A stretch of DNA of 38,063 nt from assembly GCA_005879815.1 (NCBI GenBank), contig VBKA01000003.1, forward strand, positions 1 to 38,063, in the 5' to 3' direction. The notes under the pieces were generated by a model. It had not been told where the DNA came from and searched no databases. It saw only the letters and a program-made list of their open reading frames with translations. This DNA comes from Chloroflexota bacterium (GTDB lineage Bacteria > Chloroflexota > Limnocylindria > QHBO01). Every line of letters begins with the position of its first letter. Positions within the stretch are counted from its first letter, which is position 1. The position numbers and the translations under genes are program-made. Positions 28,934 through 36,327 of the stretch are shown one piece after another.

Positions 28934-31056
28934 GGACCGGATGATACGGATGCGACGGCTGACGCGGCGGCGGACGCGCCTGTGCCTGGGGAGGCGGTAA
29001 TGGCGGTCAAGCGGTATATGGTCAGCGATGGGTTCGAATACACGCGGATGAAGCCTGGCGCCTGTGCGAAGTTGACCGGTTGCTCGCAGGGTGTCGGCCG
29101 CCCGCCGTCGATCAGGTAGTCGGCGTGCAGCTCCGCCATGAGTGCAGCGGACCGTCTCGGATCGCCTCCGCAGTAGATCGTCTCGAGCGTCGCCCCCCGC
29201 TGGTCGGGCTTGTAGCCGAGGTTCGCGACGTACGGCCCAAAGGAGGTCAATCGCAGGCGACCGGCTGGATCGGTGGGCGAGTTGAGCCAGCCGTCCGTGG
29301 CGAAGATGGCATTCCCAGGCGTCGTGGCGGCGATCCAGTTGGCGGCCGCCAGCTGGTCCGCGGAGAGCACCTGCTCGCGGTTGAACGCCGTCCAGGCACT
29401 GACCAGCAGGGGTGAGGGCACCGCCAGCGTGAACACCACCGCGAGGGCCGGGAGCGGCCATCGGCGCATCAGCCATCCAGCCAGCAACGCCGACGCGATG
29501 GCCATCGCCTGGAAGTACTTGTTCATGTCGAAGCCGATGACGCTGACCTGCACCACGTTGGGAATCACGAACAGCGCGATCGCCCAGGCGCCGAGGAACC
29601 AACGCGCCGGCGTGCGGGGCACGAGGAGCGCTGCGGCGGCGAGCACGACCGGAAGGCCAAGGTTGGTCACGTAGAAGAAGGCGACGGCCGCGGGTCCGTC
29701 GGCGAACGGGGCGGACTCCCAGCCCGGGACCAGGCGCAGCGCGCCCGAGCCGCTCGCCTGTGTGAGCGGCGCGACCGCGAACGGCAGGCTGACGAGGTAC
29801 GGGGCCAGGAAGAGGGCGGCGTTTCGCGGCGTGTCCCGATCGAGGAGGCGCCCGCCACAGGCCGCCCAAAGGAACGCCAGCAGCAGGCCCGCGGGGAAGA
29901 AGAAGAAGTGGAAGGGCGCCAGCATGGCACCCAGTAGTCCCGCCAGACTGATGAGCATCGGCCGGTCGCGCCAGCCGGCCCGACGCCGACGCGCCGTCGG
30001 GAGGCCGGCGACGAGCAGCAGCATCACCCCGGCGAGCATGGGCAGCCCCGCGGTCGTCGCGCGATGGACGAGAAGGCCCGTTCCCATCACCGAAGGGATC
30101 CGAAAGTAGGGCCAGGTCACGCGGCCCACCGGGTCGTACCACCCGTTGTCGTAGCTGTTGTGCGCGACCAGCGCGATGGGGTTGCCCAGGCCGGCCGTCA
30201 CGTCGCCAACCAACCGAATCCAGCCGAAGCCTCCGGCGAAGATGACGAGCCCCGCGGCGATCAGGGCGGCTCGCCGCGCGTCCTCACGCCGGAACAGCGC
30301 CCGTCCGAGGCCGTGGACGATGAGCGCGAGCGCCCCGGCCAGAACCGCGGACGAGGCGATGAACGCCGGGATGGCGAAGATGCCCGCCGCGCGCGCCGCG
30401 ATCGCCGCGTGGAAGTCCGCGAACCAGTGATAGATGAGCGGGACGCCCGCGAAATAGGGGACCTGCGGCGGGAAGTTGCCGGCGTTCAGGCTCTGGGCGA
30501 TCGACAGGTGGACGCCGAGGTCGCTCCAGTTCGATCCGCCACTGTCGACTCCCGCCGGGGTCACGTGCCAGAGACCGTTGGCCAGGACGCCGCCCACGAA
30601 GGCCGCGGCGATGAAGGCGAGCGCGAAGGCGCCGCGATTTCGCGCCATGGCGTTCGCGCCCGCGATCAGCTGCCGTCGCAACCCGGTGACACCGCCACCC
30701 GTAGCCGCAGCGATGGGAATGGGAGCAGCGAGCAGCGCGGCGGCCAGGAAGATCGTCTCGCGCCGATAGCCCAGCGCCAGTGAGAGCCAGTACACGAGGT
30801 GCGCGCTGATGGCCACCGACAGGACGATGGCCAGCCCCAGCCTGGCCGGCGCCTCCAGACGAGGCCGCGCCAGCGCGATGAGCCCCCAGCCGGGCACCAC
30901 GAACAGGATCGGCCAGACGACCACGATCGCCAGGGGTGGGATGAGATAGGCCGCGGACAGGCCAGCCAGGACGGCAAAAGCCGTCGGCGTGGCGGTGCGC
31001 AGGGGATGTTCGGCGGGTCGCGCGAGGGCGGCTGTGGCCGCGCTCGGCGAGGTCAC
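28930..31056 (-). CDS. Large polytopic membrane protein, GT-C-like, with outer C-terminal domain
   Basis: A 708-residue integral membrane protein with about 14 helices over residues 25-560, a long outer loop after the fourth helix (HVTPAGVDSGGSNWSDLGVHLSIAQSLNAGNFPPQVPYFAG, read in parts; D- and H-rich as in GT-C enzymes), and a soluble C-terminal part (about 560-690: NREQVLSADQLAAANWIAATTPGNAIFATDGW and DYLIDGG). The architecture is that of lipid-linked-sugar GT-C transferases and DUF2298-like proteins, in which the outer loop holds the catalytic acid. I cannot name the sugar or acceptor. GTG start at 31056 directly follows the previous stop (TAAGTG). The last residues (A/S-rich) may be a flexible end. 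Confidence 0.8.
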   Translation of the reverse strand: MTSPSAATAALARPAEHPLRTATPTAFAVLAGLSAAYLIPPLAIVVVWPILFVVPGWGLIALARPRLEAPARLGLAIVLSVAISAHLVYWLSLALGYRRETIFLAAALLAAPIPIAAATGGGVTGLRRQLIAGANAMARNRGAFALAFIAAAFVGGVLANGLWHVTPAGVDSGGSNWSDLGVHLSIAQSLNAGNFPPQVPYFAGVPLIYHWFADFHAAIAARAAGIFAIPAFIASSAVLAGALALIVHGLGRALFRREDARRAALIAAGLVIFAGGFGWIRLVGDVTAGLGNPIALVAHNSYDNGWYDPVGRVTWPYFRIPSVMGTGLLVHRATTAGLPMLAGVMLLLVAGLPTARRRRAGWRDRPMLISLAGLLGAMLAPFHFFFFPAGLLLAFLWAACGGRLLDRDTPRNAALFLAPYLVSLPFAVAPLTQASGSGALRLVPGWESAPFADGPAAVAFFYVTNLGLPVVLAAAALLVPRTPARWFLGAWAIALFVIPNVVQVSVIGFDMNKYFQAMAIASALLAGWLMRRWPLPALAVVFTLAVPSPLLVSAWTAFNREQVLSADQLAAANWIAATTPGNAIFATDGWLNSPTDPAGRLRLTSFGPYVANLGYKPDQRGATLETIYCGGDPRRSAALMAELHADYLIDGGRPTPCEQPVNFAQAPGFIRVYSNPSLTIYRLTAITASPGTGASAAASAVASVSSGP
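28941..28946 (-). promoter_or_regulatory. Internal -10 element before the ABC ATPase gene
   Basis: TATCAT, 7 bases before the ATG at 28933, inside the last codons of the upstream gene. Confidence 0.5.
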
Positions 31057-31629
31057 TTAGCCCTGGGGCGTGGACGGCGCGAGGCGGGGGAGAGGCTGGC
31101 GCGGGTCGAGCAGCGCCACGATGCGGTCGACCTGACTGTCGGAGAGCACCTCGTCGCGAGTCATGCGCCGCGCGAGCTTTGCGAGCTCGGCGTGCACGTG
31201 GACGCCGGGACGCTGGTCCGGCTCCCAGGTGACATCGGTTCCATCCTGGGCGATCAGGCAGGCCTCGACGGCCGGGGGCTGCCCCGCACGCTCGAGGAAT
31301 AGCTCCAGTCGATGCCCCGACAACCGTGCGACGGTGATCGGCACCGCGTCCCACGGGATCCACGACTCGGTCGATCCGTTCCATCGGTACCAATGCCCGT
31401 TGCGCTTCCTGAACCGCCCGCGCTCGTGGGCAACGGTCAGCGCCCAGGTGCCTCCCGGACCGACGACCACCGCATCGATTGGGTCGATTCCCGGCGGTGA
31501 CGGGTGTCGCACGTAGTGGTAGGCGTGATCCAGGCGACGACCGAGCCCTGCCGCGACCCGGTCAGGGGTCAGCGCGGGCAGACCGCGAAACCCAAAGCGG
31601 GAGTGTGATGCCGGAGTGTGGAGAATCAT
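31057..31629 (-). CDS. NERD-like domain protein with degenerate active site
   Basis: A 190-residue protein. Residues about 28-85 resemble the NERD (nuclease-related) fold: GLGRRLDHAYHYVRHP, IDAVVVGPGGTWALTVAHERGRF (read in parts) and HWYRWNGSTESW. In active NERD/restriction-like folds the strand after the GP-G turn reads E-x-K; here the matching place is T-V-A, so nuclease activity is unlikely. Residues about 135-190 are helical (AELAKLARRMTRDEVLSDSQVDRIVALLD). The C-terminal stop is followed immediately by the GT-C-like gene. ATG at 31629; TTGACC (31664-31659) with a 17-base gap to a poor CATTCG (31641-31636) would again place the transcript start on the ATG. Confidence 0.7.
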   Translation of the reverse strand: MILHTPASHSRFGFRGLPALTPDRVAAGLGRRLDHAYHYVRHPSPPGIDPIDAVVVGPGGTWALTVAHERGRFRKRNGHWYRWNGSTESWIPWDAVPITVARLSGHRLELFLERAGQPPAVEACLIAQDGTDVTWEPDQRPGVHVHAELAKLARRMTRDEVLSDSQVDRIVALLDPRQPLPRLAPSTPQG

Positions 31630-31664
31630 CGGTCCCGAATGGTGCCCCTGGCAGCGGAGGTCAA

Positions 31665-31683
31665 GAATAGCGCGACCCTATTC
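31665..31683. promoter_or_regulatory. Inverted repeat GAATAG-N7-CTATTC, candidate operator
   Basis: Perfect 6-base arms, 19 bases in all, in the 152-base divergent gap between the NERD-like gene and folE. It abuts the possible -35 of the NERD-like gene. The AT-rich arms stand out against the GC-rich surroundings. Confidence 0.5.
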
Positions 31684-31766
31684 AGGCGCCTAGATGATGG
31701 GCCGTTCAATGGCTCGTTCGTTCACACGGCATGGACCGATGGTGGGGAAGGAGAGTGGGCGGCTGC

Positions 31767-31772
31767 TAGCAT
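31767..31772 (+). promoter_or_regulatory. -10 element of folE gene
   Basis: TAGCAT, 9 bases before the ATG at 31782; leader of at most a few bases. Confidence 0.5.
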
Positions 31773-31781
31773 CCCGAGGCG

Positions 31782-32357
31782 ATGGACGACGTGCGAGCCG
31801 GCCACGAGATCGAGGAAGCGATCCGGACACTCCTGGCGGAGATCGGCGAGGATCCGGAGCGTGCCGGGCTCACTGGGACACCCGCACGCGTCTCGCGGAT
31901 GTACGACGAGCTCACCTCCGGCTATCGGACCGATCCCGATGCGCTGATCAACGGCGCTTGCTACCAGGTCGAGTACGACGAGATGGTGGTCGTGCGGGAG
32001 ATCGAGTTCTATTCGCTGTGTGAGCACCACCTGCTGCCCTTCTTCGGTCGTGCGCATGTGGGCTATCTGCCGCGCGGCACGGTCATCGGCCTCTCGAAGA
32101 TTCCGCGCATCGTGGAGATGTACGCCAAGCGCTTGCAGCTCCAGGAGCGGATGACTACCCAGGTCGCGGAGTTCCTGATGGAGCGGCTGGGCGCCAAGGG
32201 CGTCGGCTGCGTCGTCGAAGCGAGCCATCTGTGCACCATGATGCGCGGGGTCAAGAAGGAGGAGGCGCGGATGGTGACCAGCTCGATGCTCGGCACCTTC
32301 CGTCGCGACGGCCGCACGCGGAATGAGTTCCTGCGCCTGATCGGGAAGGCGCTATAG
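31782..32357 (+). CDS. folE: GTP cyclohydrolase I
   Basis: A 191-residue GTP cyclohydrolase I, which turns GTP into 7,8-dihydroneopterin triphosphate, the entry to folate and biopterin-type pterins (and to 7-deazaguanine compounds). Zinc ligands C80 and H83 (SLCEHHLLPFFG) and C151 (SHLCTMMRGV) are intact, as are VIGLSKIPRIV and LQLQERMTTQVAEF. Normal length for the bacterial type IA enzyme. It opens the gene run folE, pterin dehydratase, mutase small subunit, meaB; the next gene follows after 3 bases. The pairing with a carbinolamine dehydratase hints that a tetrahydropterin cofactor is recycled, besides folate. Confidence 0.96.
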   Translation: MDDVRAGHEIEEAIRTLLAEIGEDPERAGLTGTPARVSRMYDELTSGYRTDPDALINGACYQVEYDEMVVVREIEFYSLCEHHLLPFFGRAHVGYLPRGTVIGLSKIPRIVEMYAKRLQLQERMTTQVAEFLMERLGAKGVGCVVEASHLCTMMRGVKKEEARMVTSSMLGTFRRDGRTRNEFLRLIGKAL

Positions 32358-32360
32358 CGC

Positions 32361-32666
32361 ATGCCCTACGCGCCGCTGCTGAGCGAGGAAGAGATCGCCT
32401 CCAGCCTCGCGGCATTGCCGGATTGGAGCCGGCAAGGCAACGCCATCACGCGAATGGTCCAATGCGAGTCTTTTCGTGCCGCCGTCGCGCTTGTCGGAAG
32501 GATCGCCGACGCCGCAGAAGCGGCGAATCACCATCCCGACATCCTGATCCGATGGCGTCGCGTCACACTGACGCTCTCCACCCACGCCTCGGGCGGACTG
32601 ACCGCCAAGGACTTCGCGCTTGCCGCGGAGATCGACCGGCTGGCGGCTAGAATCGGCGCCGCATGA
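32361..32666 (+). CDS. Pterin-4a-carbinolamine dehydratase
   Basis: A 101-residue PCD/PhhB/DCoH-type protein. It dehydrates 4a-hydroxy-tetrahydropterin formed by aromatic amino acid hydroxylases so the cofactor can be reduced again. The active-site pattern EAANHHPDILIRWRRVTLTLSTH has H57, H58-P59 and H75, with the following SGGLTAKDFALAAEID. Full length. Three bases after folE, and its stop overlaps the ATG of the mutase small subunit (ATGA at 32663-32666). Some PCD-like proteins act in molybdopterin or RuBisCO assembly, but the folE neighbour favours a pterin role. Confidence 0.93.
   Translation: MPYAPLLSEEEIASSLAALPDWSRQGNAITRMVQCESFRAAVALVGRIADAAEAANHHPDILIRWRRVTLTLSTHASGGLTAKDFALAAEIDRLAARIGAA
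32648..32653 (+). promoter_or_regulatory. Internal -10 element before mutase small subunit
   Basis: TAGAAT inside the end of the pterin dehydratase gene, 9 bases before the ATG at 32663; would allow the B12 genes to be transcribed separately from folE. Confidence 0.5.
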
Positions 32667-33088
32667 CCGCTGATGCCGGTGAGGAGCGCGTCGCGCCGAT
32701 CCGCGTGCTCATCGCGAAACCCGGGCTCGACGGCCACGACCGCGGCGCCAAGGTGCTCGCTCGGGGACTCCGCGACGAGGGCTTCGAGGTGATCTACACC
32801 GGTTTGCGTCAGACGCCGGAGATGATCGCGGATGCCGCCGAGCAGGAGGACGTGGACGTCGTGGGACTCTCGATCCTGTCCGGGGCGCACATGACGCTCC
32901 TTCCCCGAATCGTGGAGATGATTCGCAGCCGGCAGATGGACGACGTGCTGATCGCGGCCGGGGGCATCATTCCGGATGCCGACATCGGTCCGCTCAAGGA
33001 GGCGGGCATCGCGGAGATCTTCGGCCCCGGTACGCGGATCGGCGACATCGCGCGCTACTTCCGCGAGCACGCGCGCACGCGCACCTGA
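32663..33088 (+). CDS. Cobalamin-binding small subunit of acyl-CoA mutase
   Basis: A 141-residue B12-binding domain, the small subunit of a split acyl-CoA mutase. The DxHxxG signature is D23-G-H25-D-R-G28 (GLDGHDRGAKV), with H25 replacing the benzimidazole as lower ligand of cobalt; the second and third B12 loops are VGLSILSGAHM and AAGGIIPDADIGPLKEAGIAEIFGPGT (read in parts). Size matches IcmB/HcmB (about 136). Its large partner is probably the gene at 16777-18528, 14 kb away, since no other large subunit is in view. The GTPase chaperone gene follows after 3 bases. Confidence 0.95.
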   Translation: MTADAGEERVAPIRVLIAKPGLDGHDRGAKVLARGLRDEGFEVIYTGLRQTPEMIADAAEQEDVDVVGLSILSGAHMTLLPRIVEMIRSRQMDDVLIAAGGIIPDADIGPLKEAGIAEIFGPGTRIGDIARYFREHARTRT

Positions 33089-33091
33089 CCC

Positions 33092-34009
33092 GTGGCTGAC
33101 GGGCCGGCGCTGCTGACGGCGGCCGTCGGGGGCGATCGACGGGCGCTGGCCCGCCTCCTGACCGGGATCGAGAACGAGGACCCCGCCGTCCGGGCGCTCC
33201 TGCCCCGGATCTTCGCGGCTTCCCGGGGAGCGCATCTGGTGGGCATCACCGGGCCGCCCGGAGCGGGCAAATCGACGCTGGTGACGTCGGTGGCACGCGA
33301 GTATCGGAAGCGGGGCCGGCGAGTCGGGATCGTGGCCGTCGATCCCACGTCTCCCCACACAGGCGGCGCCATCATGGGCGACCGGATCCGCATGATGGAG
33401 CACGCCGCGGACCGCGACGTCTTCATGCGCAGCATGGCCAGCCGCGGCGAGCTCGGCGGGATCGCGGCCGCCACGTGGCTCGTCGCGGCGGCGCTGGACG
33501 CGGCCGGCTACGACCCGGTCCTGGTCGAGACGGTCGGCGCCGGCCAGGCGGAGCTGGAGGTCGCGCGGCTGGCCGAAACCACCGTCGTCGTGGAGGTTCC
33601 CGAGATGGGGGATGAGATCCAGGCGATCAAGGCCGGCCTGCTCGAGGTGGCCGACGTGGTGACCGTCAACAAGGCCGATCGCCCGGGCGCGGAGCGCTCC
33701 GCCCGCCAGCTTCGCGCCATGCTCGCGGGCGCCGGTGGCCGCTTCGCGGCTCCGCCGCCGATCCTGCTCACGATCGCCACGACAGGTGAGGGCGTAGCAC
33801 CGCTCGTCGACGCCATCGAGGCGGATCGGGCGCGCGCCCGCTCGCCCGACCAGGCGCGCACAAGGGCCCGCAACCAGCTCGTGAGAGCCGTCACAGAACG
33901 ATCTCGACGCCGCGCCCAGGGGAGTCCGGAGTGGGACGCGACCGTCGATGACATCGTGGAACGCCTCGTCGACCCGATCACCGCCGCGGACCGCCTGCTC
34001 GAAACGTGA
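33092..34009 (+). CDS. meaB: MeaB-type G-protein chaperone of B12 mutase
   Basis: A 305-residue MeaB/ArgK-family GTPase that gates delivery and repair of adenosylcobalamin on acyl-CoA mutases. P-loop GPPGAGKST (54-62), base III motif region VDPTSPHTGGAIMGDRIRMMEH, SRGELGGIAAATW, VETVGAGQAELEVA and the guanine-specificity NKAD are in place. The Walker-B/switch sequence usually reads VETVGVGQ; here it is VETVGAGQ, a conservative change. The GTG start lies 3 bases after the small-subunit stop; its own stop overlaps the GTG of the truncated VOC gene. It serves the isobutyryl-CoA-mutase-like pair predicted here. Confidence 0.93.
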   Translation: MADGPALLTAAVGGDRRALARLLTGIENEDPAVRALLPRIFAASRGAHLVGITGPPGAGKSTLVTSVAREYRKRGRRVGIVAVDPTSPHTGGAIMGDRIRMMEHAADRDVFMRSMASRGELGGIAAATWLVAAALDAAGYDPVLVETVGAGQAELEVARLAETTVVVEVPEMGDEIQAIKAGLLEVADVVTVNKADRPGAERSARQLRAMLAGAGGRFAAPPPILLTIATTGEGVAPLVDAIEADRARARSPDQARTRARNQLVRAVTERSRRRAQGSPEWDATVDDIVERLVDPITAADRLLET

Positions 34010-34251
34010 TCCACCACGTGCAGCTGGCGGCTCCTTGCGGCAGCGAGGACGCGCAGCGGGGGTTCTGGACGAGGACGCTGGGGTTTGCCGAGGTCGAGAA
34101 ACCGCCCGTTCTCAGCGGCCGTGGTGGCTGCTGGTTCCGTCGAGACGGCATGGAGGTGCACGTTGGAATCGACGACGAGTTCCAGCCAGCCCGCAAGGCG
34201 CACCCCGCGTTCGCGGTTGATGACCTCGAGCAGCCGCCGGTCGCTGGTTGA
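34006..34251 (+). CDS. VOC/glyoxalase-family protein, C-terminally truncated
   Basis: An 81-residue fragment of a glyoxalase/VOC protein. It has the first module intact (VIHHVQLAAPCGSEDAQRGFWTRTLGF, then GGCWFRRDGMEVHVGIDDEFQPARKAHPAFAVDDLEQ, read in parts), and then stops at about residue 81, where related proteins run on for another 35-40 residues with the final strands and the second metal ligand. No other frame restores the missing part before the next gene begins at 34274. It may be a decayed gene or a half-module protein. The GTG start overlaps the meaB stop. In many genomes methylmalonyl-CoA epimerase, also a VOC protein, sits in this position, but the sequence is not that of the epimerase. 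Confidence 0.7.
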   Translation: MIHHVQLAAPCGSEDAQRGFWTRTLGFAEVEKPPVLSGRGGCWFRRDGMEVHVGIDDEFQPARKAHPAFAVDDLEQPPVAG

Positions 34252-34258
34252 TCGCTGG

Positions 34259-34264
34259 TAGGCT
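34259..34264 (+). promoter_or_regulatory. -10 element of 3-hydroxybutyryl-CoA dehydrogenase gene
   Basis: TAGGCT, 9 bases before the ATG at 34274. Confidence 0.45.
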
Positions 34265-34273
34265 AGCGGCCCA

Positions 34274-35149
34274 ATGAGCATCGACCGCGTCTTCGTCATT
34301 GGCGCCGGCCTGATGGGGCACGGCATCGCCCAGGTGAGCGCCACAGCCGGCAAGCAGGTCACCCTCTCCGACCGCACCGCGGAGCTGGCGAACAAGGGCC
34401 GCGACCGAATCGCCGGCAACCTGGCGCGCCTGGTCGAGAAGGGGAAGCTCGATCAATCGCAGGCGGAGGCGATCCTGGGCCGCGTCGCCACCGCGGTCGG
34501 CCCCGACGGCGCCGCTGGCCACGACCTCGTCATCGAGGCCGTCTTCGAGGACGAAGCGCTCAAGCGCGAGACCTGGGTTGCGCTCACGAAGGCGGCCGAC
34601 CCGGACGCGGTCTTCGCGACCAACACCAGCAGCATCTCCATCACAGGGCTCGCCACCGCCACCGATCGGCCGCCGCGTTTCATCGGCCTTCATTTCTTCT
34701 CGCCGGTCCCGGTCATGCAGCTGATCGAGATCATTCGCGGGCTCGAGACCGATGACGACACGTACGACGCCTGTCGAGCCTTCGCCCAGGACCTTGGCAA
34801 GATCGTCATCGAGTCGAAGGACATGCCGGGCTTCCTCGTCAACCGGATGCTCGGCCCGTTCATCAACGAGGCAGTCTTCGCCCTGATGGAGTCCACGGGC
34901 AGCGCTGAGGACATCGACACGGGCGCCAAGCTGGGCCTCAACCACCCGATGGGTCCGCTCGAGCTCGCCGATTTCGTGGGCAACGACGTGATGCTGGGCG
35001 TGCTCGACGTCCTGTACCGCGGCTTTGGTGATCCAAAGTTCCGCGCCGCGCCGCTCCTGCGCCAGATGGTCACCGCTGGTCACCTGGGGCGGAAGACAGG
35101 ACGGGGCTTCTACCGCTACGACGAGAAGGGCAACCGGCTGGGTCGATGA
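34274..35149 (+). CDS. 3-hydroxybutyryl-CoA dehydrogenase
   Basis: A 291-residue short 3-hydroxyacyl-CoA dehydrogenase (PaaH/Hbd type), NAD(P)-dependent, interconverting 3-hydroxybutyryl-CoA and acetoacetyl-CoA. The nucleotide motif is GAGLMG (10-15), the catalytic pair H140 (GLHFFSPVPVMQLIEI) and E152, with TNTSSISIT and DMPGFLVNRMLGPFINEA downstream, and the C-terminal LNHPMGPLELADFVG typical for the family. Full length. It is coupled by ATGA to the acyl-CoA dehydrogenase gene, forming two steps of C4 acyl-CoA oxidation. Confidence 0.95.
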   Translation: MSIDRVFVIGAGLMGHGIAQVSATAGKQVTLSDRTAELANKGRDRIAGNLARLVEKGKLDQSQAEAILGRVATAVGPDGAAGHDLVIEAVFEDEALKRETWVALTKAADPDAVFATNTSSISITGLATATDRPPRFIGLHFFSPVPVMQLIEIIRGLETDDDTYDACRAFAQDLGKIVIESKDMPGFLVNRMLGPFINEAVFALMESTGSAEDIDTGAKLGLNHPMGPLELADFVGNDVMLGVLDVLYRGFGDPKFRAAPLLRQMVTAGHLGRKTGRGFYRYDEKGNRLGR

Positions 35150-36327
35150 GCGCGGCCGTCTCCGTCCATCGGCCGGACCCTTTCGCCCTCTCGCCGGAGG
35201 AGCGCCAGATCCGCGACACGGTGCGTGAATTCGCGCAACGCGAGCTCGCCCCCACGGTCGCCCAGCGTGACGAGGAGGAGCGCTACGACCGCTCGCTCTT
35301 CGAGCGGATGGCCTCGCTGGGCCTCACCGGCCTGCCCTACCCGGAGGAATTCGGCGGAGCGGGGATGGGCACCTTCGCCTGGATCCTCGCCTGCGAGGAG
35401 ATCGCCGCGGCCGACATGGGGATGGCGATCAGCCTGTCGGTCCACATCCTCGCCCAGCTGCCGATCCTGGTGTTCGGCAGCGCCGAGCAGAAGCAGCGCT
35501 TCCTTCCGCCGATGATGGCCGGCCGGCACCTGGGCGCCTTTGCCCTGACGGAGCCCGGCGCGGGCTCGGACGCGGCGGCCCTGGCTCTGCTCGCCGAACG
35601 GACCGATGGGGGCTACGCGCTCTCCGGCAGCAAGATCTGGATCACCAACGGCCAGGAGTCGGAGGTGACCATCGTCTTCGCCACTGTCGATCGCTCTCGC
35701 GGACGCGACGCGATCACCGCCTTCGTCGTCGAGCGGGAGACGCCAGGATTCCGGGTCGCGGGCCACGAACGGAAGATGGGGATCCGCGACTCGGTCTCCG
35801 CGGAGCTGGTCTTCGAGCGGGCACTGGTGCCGGAGGCGAACCGACTCGGTGAGGAGGGGGATGGGCTCAAGGTCGCCCTCTCGGCGCTGGGGGCGGGAAG
35901 GATCAGCATCGCTGCAGCCTGTGTGGGCCTGGCCCGATCGGCGATGGAGCACGCGGGCCGATACGCGCTGCAGCGGACGCAGTTCGGTCGAGCGATCGCC
36001 GACCAGGAGATGATCCAGGCCATGCTCGCGGATGCCGCCACTCGGGTGGAGGCGTCCCGCCTGCTCACTTGGCGCGCCGCGCGGATCCGCGACGCGGGCG
36101 GGCCGATCAACGCTCCGAGCAGCATGGCCAAGATGTTCGCGTCCGACACGGCCATGCAGGTGACCACCGATGCGGTCCAGATCTACGGTGGTGCGGGATA
36201 CAGCCGTGACAACCCGGTCGAGCGGCTGATGCGCGATGCGAAGGGAGCGCAGATCTACGAGGGCACCAACCAGATCCATCGGCTGATCGTGGCGCAGCAG
36301 CTGCTCGAAGCCCTGAGGCGCGGGTAG
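35146..36327 (+). CDS. Short-chain (butyryl-type) acyl-CoA dehydrogenase
   Basis: A 393-residue acyl-CoA dehydrogenase. Flavin/substrate motifs FALTEPGAGSDAA and WITNGQ, the short-chain pattern YALQRTQFGRAIADQEMIQAMLAD, and QIYGGAGYSRDNPVERLMRDAKGAQIYEGTNQIHRL (read in parts) are present; E372 in YEGTNQIH is at the place of the catalytic base used by short-chain enzymes. N-terminal ~15 residues are extra to the family core. The ATG overlaps the preceding dehydrogenase stop; the GTG of the ligase gene overlaps its own TAG. Likely butyryl-CoA or isobutyryl-CoA oxidation, passing electrons to ETF. Distinct in sequence from the acyl-CoA dehydrogenase at 1775. Confidence 0.94.
   Translation: MSAAVSVHRPDPFALSPEERQIRDTVREFAQRELAPTVAQRDEEERYDRSLFERMASLGLTGLPYPEEFGGAGMGTFAWILACEEIAAADMGMAISLSVHILAQLPILVFGSAEQKQRFLPPMMAGRHLGAFALTEPGAGSDAAALALLAERTDGGYALSGSKIWITNGQESEVTIVFATVDRSRGRDAITAFVVERETPGFRVAGHERKMGIRDSVSAELVFERALVPEANRLGEEGDGLKVALSALGAGRISIAAACVGLARSAMEHAGRYALQRTQFGRAIADQEMIQAMLADAATRVEASRLLTWRAARIRDAGGPINAPSSMAKMFASDTAMQVTTDAVQIYGGAGYSRDNPVERLMRDAKGAQIYEGTNQIHRLIVAQQLLEALRRG

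Noticed and set aside
28934..30142. An in-frame upstream extension of the ABC ATPase of about 400 codons.
   Set aside because: It overlaps the GT-C-like membrane protein gene in another frame and adds no recognisable domain; the ATPase starts normally at 28933.
31630..31781. A B12 riboswitch before the mutase small-subunit or large-subunit genes.
   Set aside because: The gaps before these genes are far too short (large subunit 155 bases, small subunit none, operon front 152 bases) and show no B12-box sequence.
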